DNA from: a virus | Strand: one strand, 5' to 3' | Length of the DNA stretch: 41,797 nt | Virus record (IMG/VR): IMGVR_UViG_3300042922_001458 | Coordinates: 1-41,797 of that record | In this document: piece by piece, positions 20,232-28,608 of the stretch | How positions within the stretch are numbered: position 1 is the stretch's first letter | Layout of the letters: each line of letters opens with the position of its first letter | Notes under the pieces: generated by a model | Seen by the model: only the letters and a program-made list of their open reading frames with translations | The model's database searches: none | Told to the model about the DNA's origin: nothing | Made by a program: the position numbers and the translations under genes

Positions 20232-21938
20232 ATGGCCTGGACAACCGCGTGCCCTGATTGGGCGGAACGCCTGCGCACGCGACAGTCGATCATTCCGCCG
20301 CCGATCTACCCCGACCAGGCCGAATATGCGCTGGGCATCTTCAAGCAGCTCAAGGTCGTAGATCTGGCGCAGGTCTACGACGAGGCCATCGGGACGTACC
20401 GACACCAGACCTTCGGGGAGTGCTCCGAAGAATGGGTATTCGATTTTGTGCGGGCGATCTTCGGCGGATATGACGCCGCCACCGGCAAGCAACGGATCCG
20501 GGAATATGGCCTGTTGATCAGCAAGAAGAACACGAAATCGACTATTGCTGCCGGCATCATGCTGACGGCGATAATCATCTGCTGGCGCCAGGAAGAGGAA
20601 CACTTGATCCTGGCCCCGACCAAGGAAGTCGCAGACAACAGCTTCAAGCCAGCAGCCGCGATGATTCGGGCGGACGAGGAACTGTCCGACATGTTCCACG
20701 TTCAGGACCACATCCGCACCATCACTCACCGGACGACGCGCAATAGCCTCAAGGTGGTGGCCGCCGACACCGATTCGGTATCGGGCAAGAAGTCCGGCCG
20801 CATCTTGGTCGATGAATTGTGGCTATTCGGCAAGCGCGCTAACGCGGTGGCGATGTTCCTGGAGGCGCTCGGCGGCCAAATATCGCGTGATGAAGGCTGG
20901 GTAATCTACCTGACCACACAGAGTGACGATCCGCCGGCGGGTGTCTTCAAAGAAAAGCTCGCCTACTGGCGCGACGTGCGAGACGGGCGGGTGGTCGATC
21001 CGAAGACGCTGGGCATCCTGTACGAGTTTCCGGAAGAAATGGTCGAGGCAAAAGCCTATCTCGACCCGGCGAACTTCTACATCACCAATCCGAACCTCGG
21101 CCGCTCGGTCAGCGCCGAATGGTTGGGGGACCAGCTCAAGCTATTGCAGGCCAGAACGGACGGAGCATTCCAACAATTCCTTGCCAAGCATCTGAATGTC
21201 GAGATTGGGCTGAACCTGCGTTCTGACCGTTGGGCGGGTGCTGATCACTGGCTAAAGCAGGGGAAGCGCGTACTGACGCTTCGCGCGCTGATGGATCGTT
21301 CCGAAGTTGTCACGGCCGGTATCGACGGCGGCGGCCTGGATGACCTGCTGGGCCTGGCGTTTCTAGGGCGCGAGCGTGGGTCGGGAAACTGGCTGCATTG
21401 GGCGCGAGCCTGGGCACACCCGTCTGTTCTGGAGCGCCGCAAAGAGATTGAGCCCAGGTTGCGCGATTTCGAACGGGCTGGCGAGTTGGTCATAGTCAAG
21501 CAGATCGGCGATGACACGGCAGAACTGGCGGCCCTCATCCGCCAGGTGTATGACGCGGGGTTGTTCCCCGAGAAATGTGGCATCGGTGCCGACCAAAACG
21601 GCGTGACCTTCAATGACGCGCTGGTAGAGGCTGAAATCCCCGAGGAATTGATCGTCGGTGTGTCGCAGGGCTGGAAGCTGGGCGGCATCATCAAGACGGT
21701 GGAGCGCAAGCTTGCCGAAGGCACCTTCGTACATGGCGATCAGGCTCTGATGGCTTGGGCCGTTGGCAATGCTCGTATCGAACTGCGCGCCAACGGCATC
21801 TTGATTACCAAGCAGGCCAGCGGCACCGCGAAGATTGATCCCTTGATGGCGACATTCGATGCAGCGCAATTGATGGTCCTTAATCCCGAGGCCTCCGGCC
21901 GGTCGGTATACGAGTCCCGCGGGATTCGATTTATCTGA
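20232..21938 (+). CDS. terL: Terminase large subunit
   Basis: 568 aa, HK97/terminase_1 type packaging motor. ATPase domain: atypical Walker A LLISKKNTKSTIAAG (about residue 93), Walker B with catalytic acid GRILVDELW (about 190), coupling motif YLTTQS (about 227). Nuclease domain: Asp in TAGIDGGGLDDLLG (about 362) and IDPLMATFDAAQ near the end, the RNase H-like acidic set. AAGGGG 6 nt before ATG. Cuts concatemers at cos and pumps DNA into the prohead through the portal. Confidence 0.95.
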   Translation: MAWTTACPDWAERLRTRQSIIPPPIYPDQAEYALGIFKQLKVVDLAQVYDEAIGTYRHQTFGECSEEWVFDFVRAIFGGYDAATGKQRIREYGLLISKKNTKSTIAAGIMLTAIIICWRQEEEHLILAPTKEVADNSFKPAAAMIRADEELSDMFHVQDHIRTITHRTTRNSLKVVAADTDSVSGKKSGRILVDELWLFGKRANAVAMFLEALGGQISRDEGWVIYLTTQSDDPPAGVFKEKLAYWRDVRDGRVVDPKTLGILYEFPEEMVEAKAYLDPANFYITNPNLGRSVSAEWLGDQLKLLQARTDGAFQQFLAKHLNVEIGLNLRSDRWAGADHWLKQGKRVLTLRALMDRSEVVTAGIDGGGLDDLLGLAFLGRERGSGNWLHWARAWAHPSVLERRKEIEPRLRDFERAGELVIVKQIGDDTAELAALIRQVYDAGLFPEKCGIGADQNGVTFNDALVEAEIPEELIVGVSQGWKLGGIIKTVERKLAEGTFVHGDQALMAWAVGNARIELRANGILITKQASGTAKIDPLMATFDAAQLMVLNPEASGRSVYESRGIRFI

Positions 21939-21946
21939 GAGAACTC

Positions 21947-23233
21947 ATGAAATTACTGGACCGCTTTCTGGGCGGCTCGGCGGACGAGTCGGCGCCTGAA
22001 GCCGGCCCGCGGCTTGAGCCCACCATTGCGCTAGAAAGCGCGCAGGCGTCGGCGCAGCCCAGGGGGCAGGCATTCCGAGGCTTGGATGATCCAGCGCTGC
22101 TGGAATACATCCGCAGCGGCGACTACAACAGCCGGGTCGAGTCGCTACGGAACATGGCCGCGCTGCGGTGCGTGTCGCTGATTGCCACTTCGCTTGGCAT
22201 GCTGCCGCTCAACCTGATTCGAAATGACGCGTCCAAGGCACCAGCGAAAGACCACCCGGGCTATCGGCTGATGAAGCTGAAGCCGAATGGGTGGCAAACG
22301 CCCTTCGAATTCAAAAGCATGATGCAGCTGCATGTCCTGCAGCAAGGCAATGCCTACGCCAGGGTAATCTGGTCCGCTGGCAGGCCGATCGCCCTAGTGC
22401 CAATGGCGCTCGGGTCCGTCAAGGCCGAGCTTGTGGGCTGGGAGATGCGTTACACGTACACCCGGCCGGATGGACATCAGTTAAAGCTATCGCAGAAGGA
22501 GGTGTTCCACCTGCGGGACATCACCATAGATGGGGTGGAAGGGCTGGGCCGTATGAAGCTCGCGCGCGATGCCATCTCACTGGCGCGAGACGCCGAGCGC
22601 GCCGCTGGGCGCGTATTTCGGACGGGCAACCTGGCGGGCGGCGCCGTGGAGGTGCCGAAGGCGCTATCGGACACGGCCTACGGGCGGATGCGCAATTCCC
22701 TGGACACCGATTTTGCGGGCGCGGAGAACGCAGAGCGCTGGATGTTGTTGGAAGAGGGCGCCAAGGCAAACAAGTTCAAGGTGACCGCAGCCGAAGCGCA
22801 GCACATCGAGAACCGCAACGCCCAGATTGAAGAGGTAGCGCGCGCCTTCGGCGTGCCGCGGCCCCTCTTGATGATGGACGACACCAGTTGGGGGTCGGGC
22901 ATCGAGCAGTTGGGAATCTTCTTCGTGCAGTACGGGCTGCAGTTCTGGTTCACGGCGTGGGAACAGGCGGCGATGCGCACCTTTCTGACTGACGAGGAAC
23001 TGGACGAGCTGGCCTACAAGTTCAACGAGCGGGCTCTTATGCGCGGCACGTTGAAGGACCAGGCGGACTACTTCGCCAAAGCGTCCGGCGCGGGTGGTCA
23101 TGCCCCGTGGATGTGGCAGAACGAGATCCGCGACCTGTCAGACCTACCGGCGAGCGATGACCCGCAGGCAAACAAGCTACGCGATCCCATTACCCAAAAA
23201 GGAAAATCCAATGAGCCTGCTGCAACTGCCTGA
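21947..23233 (+). CDS. Portal protein, HK97 family
   Basis: 428 aa. Typical portal core: VESLRNMAALRCVSLIATSL, GYRLMKLKPNGWQTPFEFK, QGNAYARVIW, EVFHLRDITIDG, IEEVARAFGVPRPLLMMDD. Forms the dodecameric ring at the packaging vertex. Short acidic tail (SDDPQANKL). The last 23 nt overlap the protease gene start. Confidence 0.95.
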   Translation: MKLLDRFLGGSADESAPEAGPRLEPTIALESAQASAQPRGQAFRGLDDPALLEYIRSGDYNSRVESLRNMAALRCVSLIATSLGMLPLNLIRNDASKAPAKDHPGYRLMKLKPNGWQTPFEFKSMMQLHVLQQGNAYARVIWSAGRPIALVPMALGSVKAELVGWEMRYTYTRPDGHQLKLSQKEVFHLRDITIDGVEGLGRMKLARDAISLARDAERAAGRVFRTGNLAGGAVEVPKALSDTAYGRMRNSLDTDFAGAENAERWMLLEEGAKANKFKVTAAEAQHIENRNAQIEEVARAFGVPRPLLMMDDTSWGSGIEQLGIFFVQYGLQFWFTAWEQAAMRTFLTDEELDELAYKFNERALMRGTLKDQADYFAKASGAGGHAPWMWQNEIRDLSDLPASDDPQANKLRDPITQKGKSNEPAATA

Positions 23234-24050
23234 GATCAAGGCGGACGCCCGTCTGGGTGCCGCCGACTTCGATCTGCGCCCGGACGCGCTGGAGCGGTGG
23301 GCTCCCCACGTGCGCGCCGCCGGCACGGATGAAGGCGCCACCATTTCCATCTACGACGCCATCGGGGAAACCTGGGATGGCAGCGGCGTAACGGTCAAGC
23401 GTATTCAGGCCGCGCTGCGTTCTGTCGGGACCCGTGACGTGACTGTGAACGTGAATTCACCCGGCGGCAATTTCTTCGAAGGGGTCGCGATCTACAACGC
23501 GCTGCGCGAGCACAAGGCCAAGGTCACCGTCAAGGTGTTGGGCTTGGCTGCGTCAGCGGCGTCGGTAATTGCGATGGCGGGCGACGAAGTCCTGATGGGT
23601 CAGGGATCGTTCCTGATGATCCATAACGCCTGGGCAGTAGCTATCGGGAACCGCCACGACCTGATCGACGCAGCCGCGAAGTTGGAGCCGTTTGACGAGG
23701 CGATGGCACAGGTTTATGCGGCTCGAACGGGCATGACGCCGAAACAGGCCGCAGCCCTCATGGACAAAGAAACGTGGATCGGCGCGGATCAGGCAGTCGA
23801 GGATGGCTTCGCCACCGGGCTTCTGGATGGCACCGCAGTCACCGAGCAGCCGCAATCGAGCGGCGAACGGCGGGCCCTGGCCCAGGTGGAGGCGGCCATG
23901 GCTCGCGCCGGATATAGCCGCTCGTCTCGCCGCGACACCTTCAAAGCACTTTTCTCCGGCAAGCCGAGCGCTGCCACAACCACCACGCCGTGCGCTGGTG
24001 ACGACGTAGCAGCCCTGCTGCAAACCACACTTACAACCCTGCGAGGTTAA
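23211..24050 (+). CDS. Head maturation protease, ClpP-type
   Basis: 279 aa from the ATG at 23211 (AAAGGA upstream); the longer frame from 23094 lies within the portal gene. ClpP/S49-like protease: VNVNSPGGNFFEG (oxyanion loop), nucleophile Ser in LGLAASAASVIAMAGD, His in FLMIHNAWAVA, and an acid in the following helices. C-terminal 80 residues are Ala/Ser-rich and may be cleaved or act as scaffold. Processes the capsid delta domain during head maturation. Confidence 0.93.
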   Translation: MSLLQLPEIKADARLGAADFDLRPDALERWAPHVRAAGTDEGATISIYDAIGETWDGSGVTVKRIQAALRSVGTRDVTVNVNSPGGNFFEGVAIYNALREHKAKVTVKVLGLAASAASVIAMAGDEVLMGQGSFLMIHNAWAVAIGNRHDLIDAAAKLEPFDEAMAQVYAARTGMTPKQAAALMDKETWIGADQAVEDGFATGLLDGTAVTEQPQSSGERRALAQVEAAMARAGYSRSSRRDTFKALFSGKPSAATTTTPCAGDDVAALLQTTLTTLRG

Positions 24051-24052
24051 AC

Positions 24053-25297
24053 ATGAAGCAACAATCGAATGCCCGCGTCCCCCGCGGGCTGGTTTCCGTA
24101 CGCGCCGACGCCGGCAGCCCGGGCGAGGTGAAGGCCCTCATCGAACAGCTGAACCAAGCGTTCGCCACGTTCAAGGACGAACACTCCAAACAGCTGGATG
24201 AGGTCAAGAAGGGTACGCATGACGCACTCCAGGCCCTCAAGGTCGAAAAGATCAACGCGGACATCTCCCGGCTTCAATCGGCCATCGACGACGCCAACAT
24301 GAAGATTGCGTCGGCGCAGATGGGCGATGGCACCGGCCAGCGCCTGAAGGACTCCGAGTACAGCGACGCCTTCAACGCGCACTTCAAAAAGGGCGACGTG
24401 CAGGCGGCGCTGAACAAGGGGGCCGCAGAAGAAGGCGGCTATCTCGCTCCGGTGGAGTGGGATCGCACCATTACCGACAAGCTGGTGCTGGTTTCGCCCA
24501 TGCGGCAACTGGCGACCGTACAACCGGTATCCGGTGCCGGCCTGACCAAGCTCTACAACATGGGCGGTACGGCATCTGGCTGGGTGGGCGAGACTGCGGC
24601 GCGTCCGCAGACCAACACGGCCGGTTTCGCTTCACTCGGCTTCGGTTGGGGCGAAATCTACGCCAACCCAGCCGCGACGCAGCAACTGCTCGACGATTCG
24701 GCGATCAATCTGGAAAGCTGGCTCGCAGGTGAAGTGGAAACCGAGTTTTCCAAGCAGGAGGGCCTGGCTTACGTGTCGGGCAACGGCACCAACAAGCCCT
24801 TCGGGATCCTGACCTATGTTGAAGGCGGCGCCAACGCGGCCAAGCATCCGTTCGGCGCGATCAAGGTGGTGAACAGCGGCGCGGCGGCAGCCATCACGTC
24901 GGACGGCGTCATTGATCTCATCTACGACCTGCCCTCGGCATTCACGGGGAACGCGCGCTTCGCCATGAACCGCAAAACCCAGGGCCAGGTCCGCAAGCTG
25001 AAGGATGGTCAAGGCAACTACCTGTGGCAACCGTCCTTCGTCGCTGGTCAGCCGGCCACCGTGGGCGGTTTCCCGCTGACCGAAGTGCCGGACATGCCGG
25101 ACGCGGTGGCGGGCGCCACGCCGGTGCTGTTCGGCGACTTCAAGCGCACCTACACCATCTTCGACCGTGTGGGCGTGCGAGTGCTGCGCGATCCTTACAC
25201 GAACAAGCCCTTCGTGCTGTTCTATACGACCAAGCGCGTCGGGGGCGGAGTGCATAACCCCGAGCCGATGCGTGCCATGACGGTCGCTGCGGACTAA
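24053..25297 (+). CDS. Major capsid protein, HK97 fold
   Basis: 414 aa; GAGG 6 nt before ATG. Residues of about 20-90 are a heptad-rich delta/scaffold domain (EVKALIEQLNQAFATFKDEH, LQALKVEKINADISRLQSAI), expected to be removed by the ClpP-type protease. The HK97 fold follows: EEGGYLAPVEWDRTITDKL, ASGWVGETAARPQT, FSKQEGLAYVSGNGTNKPFG, ARFAMNRKTQGQVRKLKDGQ, DFKRTYTIFDRVGVRVLRDP. Forms the icosahedral shell. Confidence 0.96.
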   Translation: MKQQSNARVPRGLVSVRADAGSPGEVKALIEQLNQAFATFKDEHSKQLDEVKKGTHDALQALKVEKINADISRLQSAIDDANMKIASAQMGDGTGQRLKDSEYSDAFNAHFKKGDVQAALNKGAAEEGGYLAPVEWDRTITDKLVLVSPMRQLATVQPVSGAGLTKLYNMGGTASGWVGETAARPQTNTAGFASLGFGWGEIYANPAATQQLLDDSAINLESWLAGEVETEFSKQEGLAYVSGNGTNKPFGILTYVEGGANAAKHPFGAIKVVNSGAAAAITSDGVIDLIYDLPSAFTGNARFAMNRKTQGQVRKLKDGQGNYLWQPSFVAGQPATVGGFPLTEVPDMPDAVAGATPVLFGDFKRTYTIFDRVGVRVLRDPYTNKPFVLFYTTKRVGGGVHNPEPMRAMTVAAD

Positions 25298-25304
25298 ACA
25301 CCGC

Positions 25305-25331
25305 GGGAAGGCGCCGGCCGGCGTCCTTCCC
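25305..25331 (+). terminator. Strong hairpin after the capsid gene
   Basis: GGGAAGGCGCCGG pairs with CCGGCGTCCTTCCC with a single bulge, 8 nt after the capsid stop. No T-tract follows, so it may protect the 3' end of capsid mRNA or attenuate distal genes rather than fully terminate. Confidence 0.5.
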
Positions 25332-25348
25332 GATCTTAGGAGAGTTAT

Positions 25349-25603
25349 ATGGCGAAGCTGATCAAGGCGTTCCGGGGTGTGCCGAAGGGCGCTATCTATC
25401 CAGTTGAATTTGCGGCCGGTGAGGAATGCCCTCCCGAACTTGAAGCCGGCGCGCGGGATTTGGGCGCGCTGGAAGCGAGTGCGGACGATTCAGACGAGAA
25501 GAAAGATCTGATGGCGCAGCTGGACGCGGCGCAGATCAAGTATGACAAACGCTGGGGCCTCGACAAGCTCCGTGCAGCGCTGGCCGAAGGCCAGAAGGAC
25601 TGA
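25349..25603 (+). CDS. Small protein with HeH/LEM-like C-terminus
   Basis: 84 aa; AGGAG upstream. The N-terminal half is a short beta region (KLIKAFRGVPKGAIYPVEFA). The C-terminal 30 residues (LMAQLDAAQIKYDKRWGLDK) match the helix-extension-helix pattern found in small proteins between capsid and connector genes of many siphophages. Possible head decoration or completion factor; unproven. Confidence 0.75.
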   Translation: MAKLIKAFRGVPKGAIYPVEFAAGEECPPELEAGARDLGALEASADDSDEKKDLMAQLDAAQIKYDKRWGLDKLRAALAEGQKD

Positions 25604-25605
25604 TC

Positions 25606-26082
25606 ATGCCGCTGCTGACGCCTGAAGAGTGCATTGCTCATTGCAACGCCGATCCGGCGGACGCGTCATTGCTGACCGACTTGCTCGCCGCTGCCGAAAG
25701 CGCAGTGGCAGGCCATCTCAATCGCGCATTCTTTTCGGCGCAAGCCGACCTCATCGCCGCGCAGGACGCGCTGCCGCAGGCTGCCGGCGACGCTCAGGAC
25801 GCATATGAGGCTGCCATGGCCGCCGCGGCGGAGCTTGTCAACCCGGCTGCGCGCCAAATGGCAACCGCACTTGCAACGGAGCGGTTGAAGGAAGCGAAGA
25901 TCGGCTTTCAGCGCGTGCTGTTCGGCATGGTGGCGACACCTCGAGTCAGGGCCGCGGTGCGGCTGACGCTCGGCAATCTGTATGCCAACCGCGAAGAGGT
26001 GGTCGTCGGTGCAAGTGCGGCTCGGCTTCCCCAAGGGGTGCCGGAACTTCTGCGCGCTGACAGGCGGGAGATGATGCCATGA
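25606..26082 (+). CDS. Head-tail connector protein, gp6-like
   Basis: 158 aa. All-helical layout of HK97 gp6-type adaptors: LTPEECIAHCNADPADASLL, LTDLLAAAESAVAGHLNRAF, with a helical insertion (AQDALPQAAGDAQDAYEAAM) and VRAAVRLTLGNLYANREEV near the end, where VRLTLGNLYANRE is diagnostic of the family. Binds the portal ring. Confidence 0.9.
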   Translation: MPLLTPEECIAHCNADPADASLLTDLLAAAESAVAGHLNRAFFSAQADLIAAQDALPQAAGDAQDAYEAAMAAAAELVNPAARQMATALATERLKEAKIGFQRVLFGMVATPRVRAAVRLTLGNLYANREEVVVGASAARLPQGVPELLRADRREMMP

Positions 26083-26432
26083 GGGCCGGGACGCTGCGCA
26101 CCAGAATTCGGATCGAACGGCGGGAAGACGGGCAAGACGACGCGGGGCAGCCGAATGGACCCTGGGTGGAAGTTGCAACAGTACCGGCAGATCCTCGCGG
26201 TCAGACCGGTATGGGTGCCATTACCCGCAATCAGGAAAACATAGGCGCGTCCATCAACGCGTACAGTTTCCGCATCCGGTTCCGCCGCGGTATCGACCAG
26301 GGGATGCGCGTACTGGAGCTGTACGACGGGCAACCGGTGGGCGATCCCTTCGACATCAAAAATGTGCGGATGGACCTTGCGCGACGGCAGTGGACGGACC
26401 TGATCTGCGAGCAGGGGGGCGGCGATGGCTAA
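26079..26432 (+). CDS. Head closure protein (stopper), SPP1 gp16-like
   Basis: 117 aa. Family features: MRAGTLRTRIRIERREDGQD at the N-terminus, WVEVATVPADPRGQTGMG, and the beta-barrel core FRIRFRRGIDQGMRVLEL. Overlaps the preceding gene by ATGA and the gp10-like gene by 8 nt. Closes the head and provides the tail docking surface. Confidence 0.9.
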   Translation: MRAGTLRTRIRIERREDGQDDAGQPNGPWVEVATVPADPRGQTGMGAITRNQENIGASINAYSFRIRFRRGIDQGMRVLELYDGQPVGDPFDIKNVRMDLARRQWTDLICEQGGGDG

Positions 26433-26922
26433 GGGGCTGCAGGCGACGTTTGACACCTCCGGCTGGTCTGCGGGCCTTGATCGTTTGCTGGGAGCCGCAC
26501 GGGTCAGCCTGGCGCGCTCAATGGCCGTTGCTGGCGGCGAGGTGCTGCGAGATGAGGCCAAGGCGCGGGTGAACACGCACAACGGCGTTTTGGGCGCCGC
26601 CATCTACCTTGCCTTCCGGGAGCGGTACTCGACAGATCAAGAAGTCCAGTACGCCGTCACCTGGAACAAGCGTAAGGCGCCTCACGGCCACCTGGTGGAG
26701 TTCGGACACTGGCAGATCTATCCGGTGATCAAGAAGGCCGACGGAACCTATGTGACCGACAAGCGCCGCAAGCTTGCGTCACCGAAATGGGTGCCCGCCT
26801 ATCCGTTCTTGCGGCCGGCGTATGAGGCAGCCGCGGCCCGCGCCCAGACTGCAATGATTCAGCGGGGCCGACAACGGTTGCCTGAGCTTTTGGCGGGGCA
26901 GGAGGTGCGCGATGTCACTTGA
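26425..26922 (+). CDS. HK97 gp10-like tail-terminator/neck protein
   Basis: 165 aa. MAKGLQATFDTSGWSAGLDR then GGEVLRDEAKARVNTHNGVL, the conserved helical start of HK97-gp10 family proteins, and APHGHLVEFGHWQI, the typical glycine/histidine turn. C-terminal PFLRPAYEAAAARAQTAM. Head-tail joining role known for the family. Confidence 0.88.
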   Translation: MAKGLQATFDTSGWSAGLDRLLGAARVSLARSMAVAGGEVLRDEAKARVNTHNGVLGAAIYLAFRERYSTDQEVQYAVTWNKRKAPHGHLVEFGHWQIYPVIKKADGTYVTDKRRKLASPKWVPAYPFLRPAYEAAAARAQTAMIQRGRQRLPELLAGQEVRDVT

Positions 26923-27271
26923 AGCGCAACTGCTCGCAGTGCTGGGGCCGTTGGTCGGCGGGCGTGCCTATCCAGATGTCACCCCGGACAAGCCTGTGTT
27001 TCCGTTGATCGTTTACCAAGGCGCGGGCGGGCAAGAACAGTGGTATGTGGAGCGCAAACGACGCGAGAAGCAGCATCAGCGCGTGCAGGTGTTCGTATGG
27101 GCCGCCACGCGCGCGCAGGCAAGCGGAATCGCGTACCAGATCGGCACCGCTTTGTGTGAAAGCGACTTTCCTGCGGTTGAGCCGTATGGCTCGCCCACCA
27201 GCCTCTACGAAGAGGCAATCAAGAAGTACGGCACCCGCCAGGACTTCGGTATCTGGTTCCTTCCAACCTGA
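26912..27271 (+). CDS. Tail completion protein, DUF3168
   Basis: 119 aa. DUF3168 features: FPLIVYQGAGGQEQWYVERK, HQRVQVFVWAATRAQASGIA and LYEEAIKKYGTRQDFGIWF. Caps the tail tube at the head-proximal end (lambda gpU-like role). Overlaps the preceding gene by 11 nt. Confidence 0.88.
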   Translation: MSLEAQLLAVLGPLVGGRAYPDVTPDKPVFPLIVYQGAGGQEQWYVERKRREKQHQRVQVFVWAATRAQASGIAYQIGTALCESDFPAVEPYGSPTSLYEEAIKKYGTRQDFGIWFLPT

Positions 27272-27292
27272 CTTTTCCCCGCTTTCACATTG

Positions 27293-27313
27293 AGCCCGGC
27301 CATGCGCCGGGCT
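27293..27313 (+). terminator. Hairpin before the tail tube gene
   Basis: 8-bp perfect stem AGCCCGGC / GCCGGGCT with loop CATGC in the 62-bp gap between the DUF3168 and tail tube genes. Only a short T stretch follows. Probably a weak terminator or mRNA boundary. Confidence 0.5.
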
Positions 27314-27333
27314 TGTCCATTTGAGGAAAAACT

Positions 27334-27987
27334 ATGTCTTCCATTTTTATCAACGGTTCGCAATTCCGGGTATCGAAGTCGGTTGCGCAGGCTGTGGCCA
27401 TCACTTCGATTGCAAACGGCGTGGACCCGGTGGCGTCCACGACGACGCCGCCCGAGGACGGCGACATCCTGGTCATTGACTCCGGCTGGTCGGCCTTGAC
27501 GGAATCTGTCTTTCGCGCCCTGGACGCAACTGCCGACGGCTTCAAGTTGGAGGGGGCTGACACCACGGACCTGCGTTTGCACCCCGCTGGCGGCGGGGGG
27601 GGCGGCTATCGGGCGGTAGCCGACTGGTTCAGCCTGGACCAGATCACGGACGTGCAAATCACCGGAGGCGAACAGCAATACCACCAGTTTCAGTACGTTG
27701 AGGATCCCAGCGCCAAGCAACGGCAGAAGCCGACCGTCAAAAGCCCCACTGTTCTCACTTACACGCTCGACTACGACCTGAACAAGGCGTGGTACGCGGC
27801 CCTCATCAAGCTGGACCGCTTGCGCACTCCGGTGGTGTTGGAGACGAAGTATCCGGATGGCGCCATCACCTATTACTACGGCTATCCGTCCTTCAATAAG
27901 AACCCGACCGGCGGCCAGAACGTGAATTTGCAGAACACGTTCACGCTGTCGCTCATCGCGGATCCGGTCACCTACGAGGGCGCGTAA
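27334..27987 (+). CDS. Major tail tube protein (lambda gpV-like)
   Basis: 217 aa; GAGGAAAAACT before ATG. Begins MSSIFINGSQFRVSKSVAQA. The core TPPEDGDILVIDSGWSALTE, a Gly-rich loop (PAGGGGGGYRAV) and LTYTLDYDLNKAWYAALIKL match the lambda V/phage_tail_3 group. TLIADPVTYEG-like ends are typical. Polymerises into the tail tube. Overlaps the chaperone gene by one base (TAATG). Confidence 0.85.
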   Translation: MSSIFINGSQFRVSKSVAQAVAITSIANGVDPVASTTTPPEDGDILVIDSGWSALTESVFRALDATADGFKLEGADTTDLRLHPAGGGGGGYRAVADWFSLDQITDVQITGGEQQYHQFQYVEDPSAKQRQKPTVKSPTVLTYTLDYDLNKAWYAALIKLDRLRTPVVLETKYPDGAITYYYGYPSFNKNPTGGQNVNLQNTFTLSLIADPVTYEGA

Positions 27988-28298
27988 TGACGTTCCAGAT
28001 CAAAGCCAACCCAACTATCGACGCGAAGGTGACGATTGTGGGCCAGGGGCGCCAGCAAGAACTGAACGTGACCTTTCGCCATAAGACGGGCAAAGAGTAT
28101 GACGCGTTGATGAAGAAGCTGGCGGCCGACAAGATTTCGACCGCCGACCTGCTGCTCGTGCTGATCGAGAAATGGGATGCGGACATGCCCGTTAGCAAGG
28201 AGGCATTCGACTTGCTTTGCGAGCATCAGCCCGGTGCCGATCTCGCCATCGCGAGCGCCTTCAACGATGCGATTCGGGTCGAGCGCAAAAAAAACTGA
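27987..28298 (+). CDS. Tail assembly chaperone G
   Basis: 103 aa. DUF/tail-chaperone features: VTIVGQGRQQELNVTFRHKT, LAADKISTADLLLVLIEKWD, ending RVERKKN. The frame ends just after eight A residues (28287-28294), where a -1 shift would continue into the next frame. Binds the tape measure during tail assembly. Confidence 0.85.
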   Translation: MTFQIKANPTIDAKVTIVGQGRQQELNVTFRHKTGKEYDALMKKLAADKISTADLLLVLIEKWDADMPVSKEAFDLLCEHQPGADLAIASAFNDAIRVERKKN

Positions 28299-28606
28299 CT
28301 GAGGCTGTGGCGGCGTTCCTGTGGGAGCCGCCATCAGCCGCGACCTTAGCAAAAGCCGGTTTGAAGCCCCGCTACTTCCAAAGGCCCGCGGTCGAGCTTT
28401 GGCAAGAGCACGTGCCTGCATTCAACCTGTTCACCCGGAACTACACGCAGTGGCGCGTAGGGGCGGGAGGGCCGATAGGGCTGGATTACGGGGTCCTGTA
28501 TCACGACCTGGACCGTCAGGAGCTTTCCAGGGCCGAACAGCAGGAAATCATGGACGACGTTCGGATCATCGAGCGGGCGGCCCTGGAAATTTTCCATAAG
28601 AGTTGA
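28289..28606 (+). CDS. Tail chaperone T part (DUF1799), expressed by -1 frameshift
   Basis: Continuation in the -1 frame from the slippery run: KKLTEAVAAFLWEPPSAATL, then LKPRYFQRPAVELWQEHVPA and YGVLYHDLDRQELSRAEQQE, a DUF1799 domain as in lambda gpT equivalents. It has no RBS or convincing start of its own. A AAA AAC at 28289-28295 is a canonical X XXY YYZ slip site, so the product is a G-T fusion made as a minor form. Confidence 0.85.
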   Translation, partial: KKLTEAVAAFLWEPPSAATLAKAGLKPRYFQRPAVELWQEHVPAFNLFTRNYTQWRVGAGGPIGLDYGVLYHDLDRQELSRAEQQEIMDDVRIIERAALEIFHKS

Positions 28607-28608
28607 AC

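Noticed and set aside
28217-28288. Independent start for the T part of the tail chaperone
   Set aside because: The ATG at 28217 lies inside G without an RBS; the slippery run explains the frame better.
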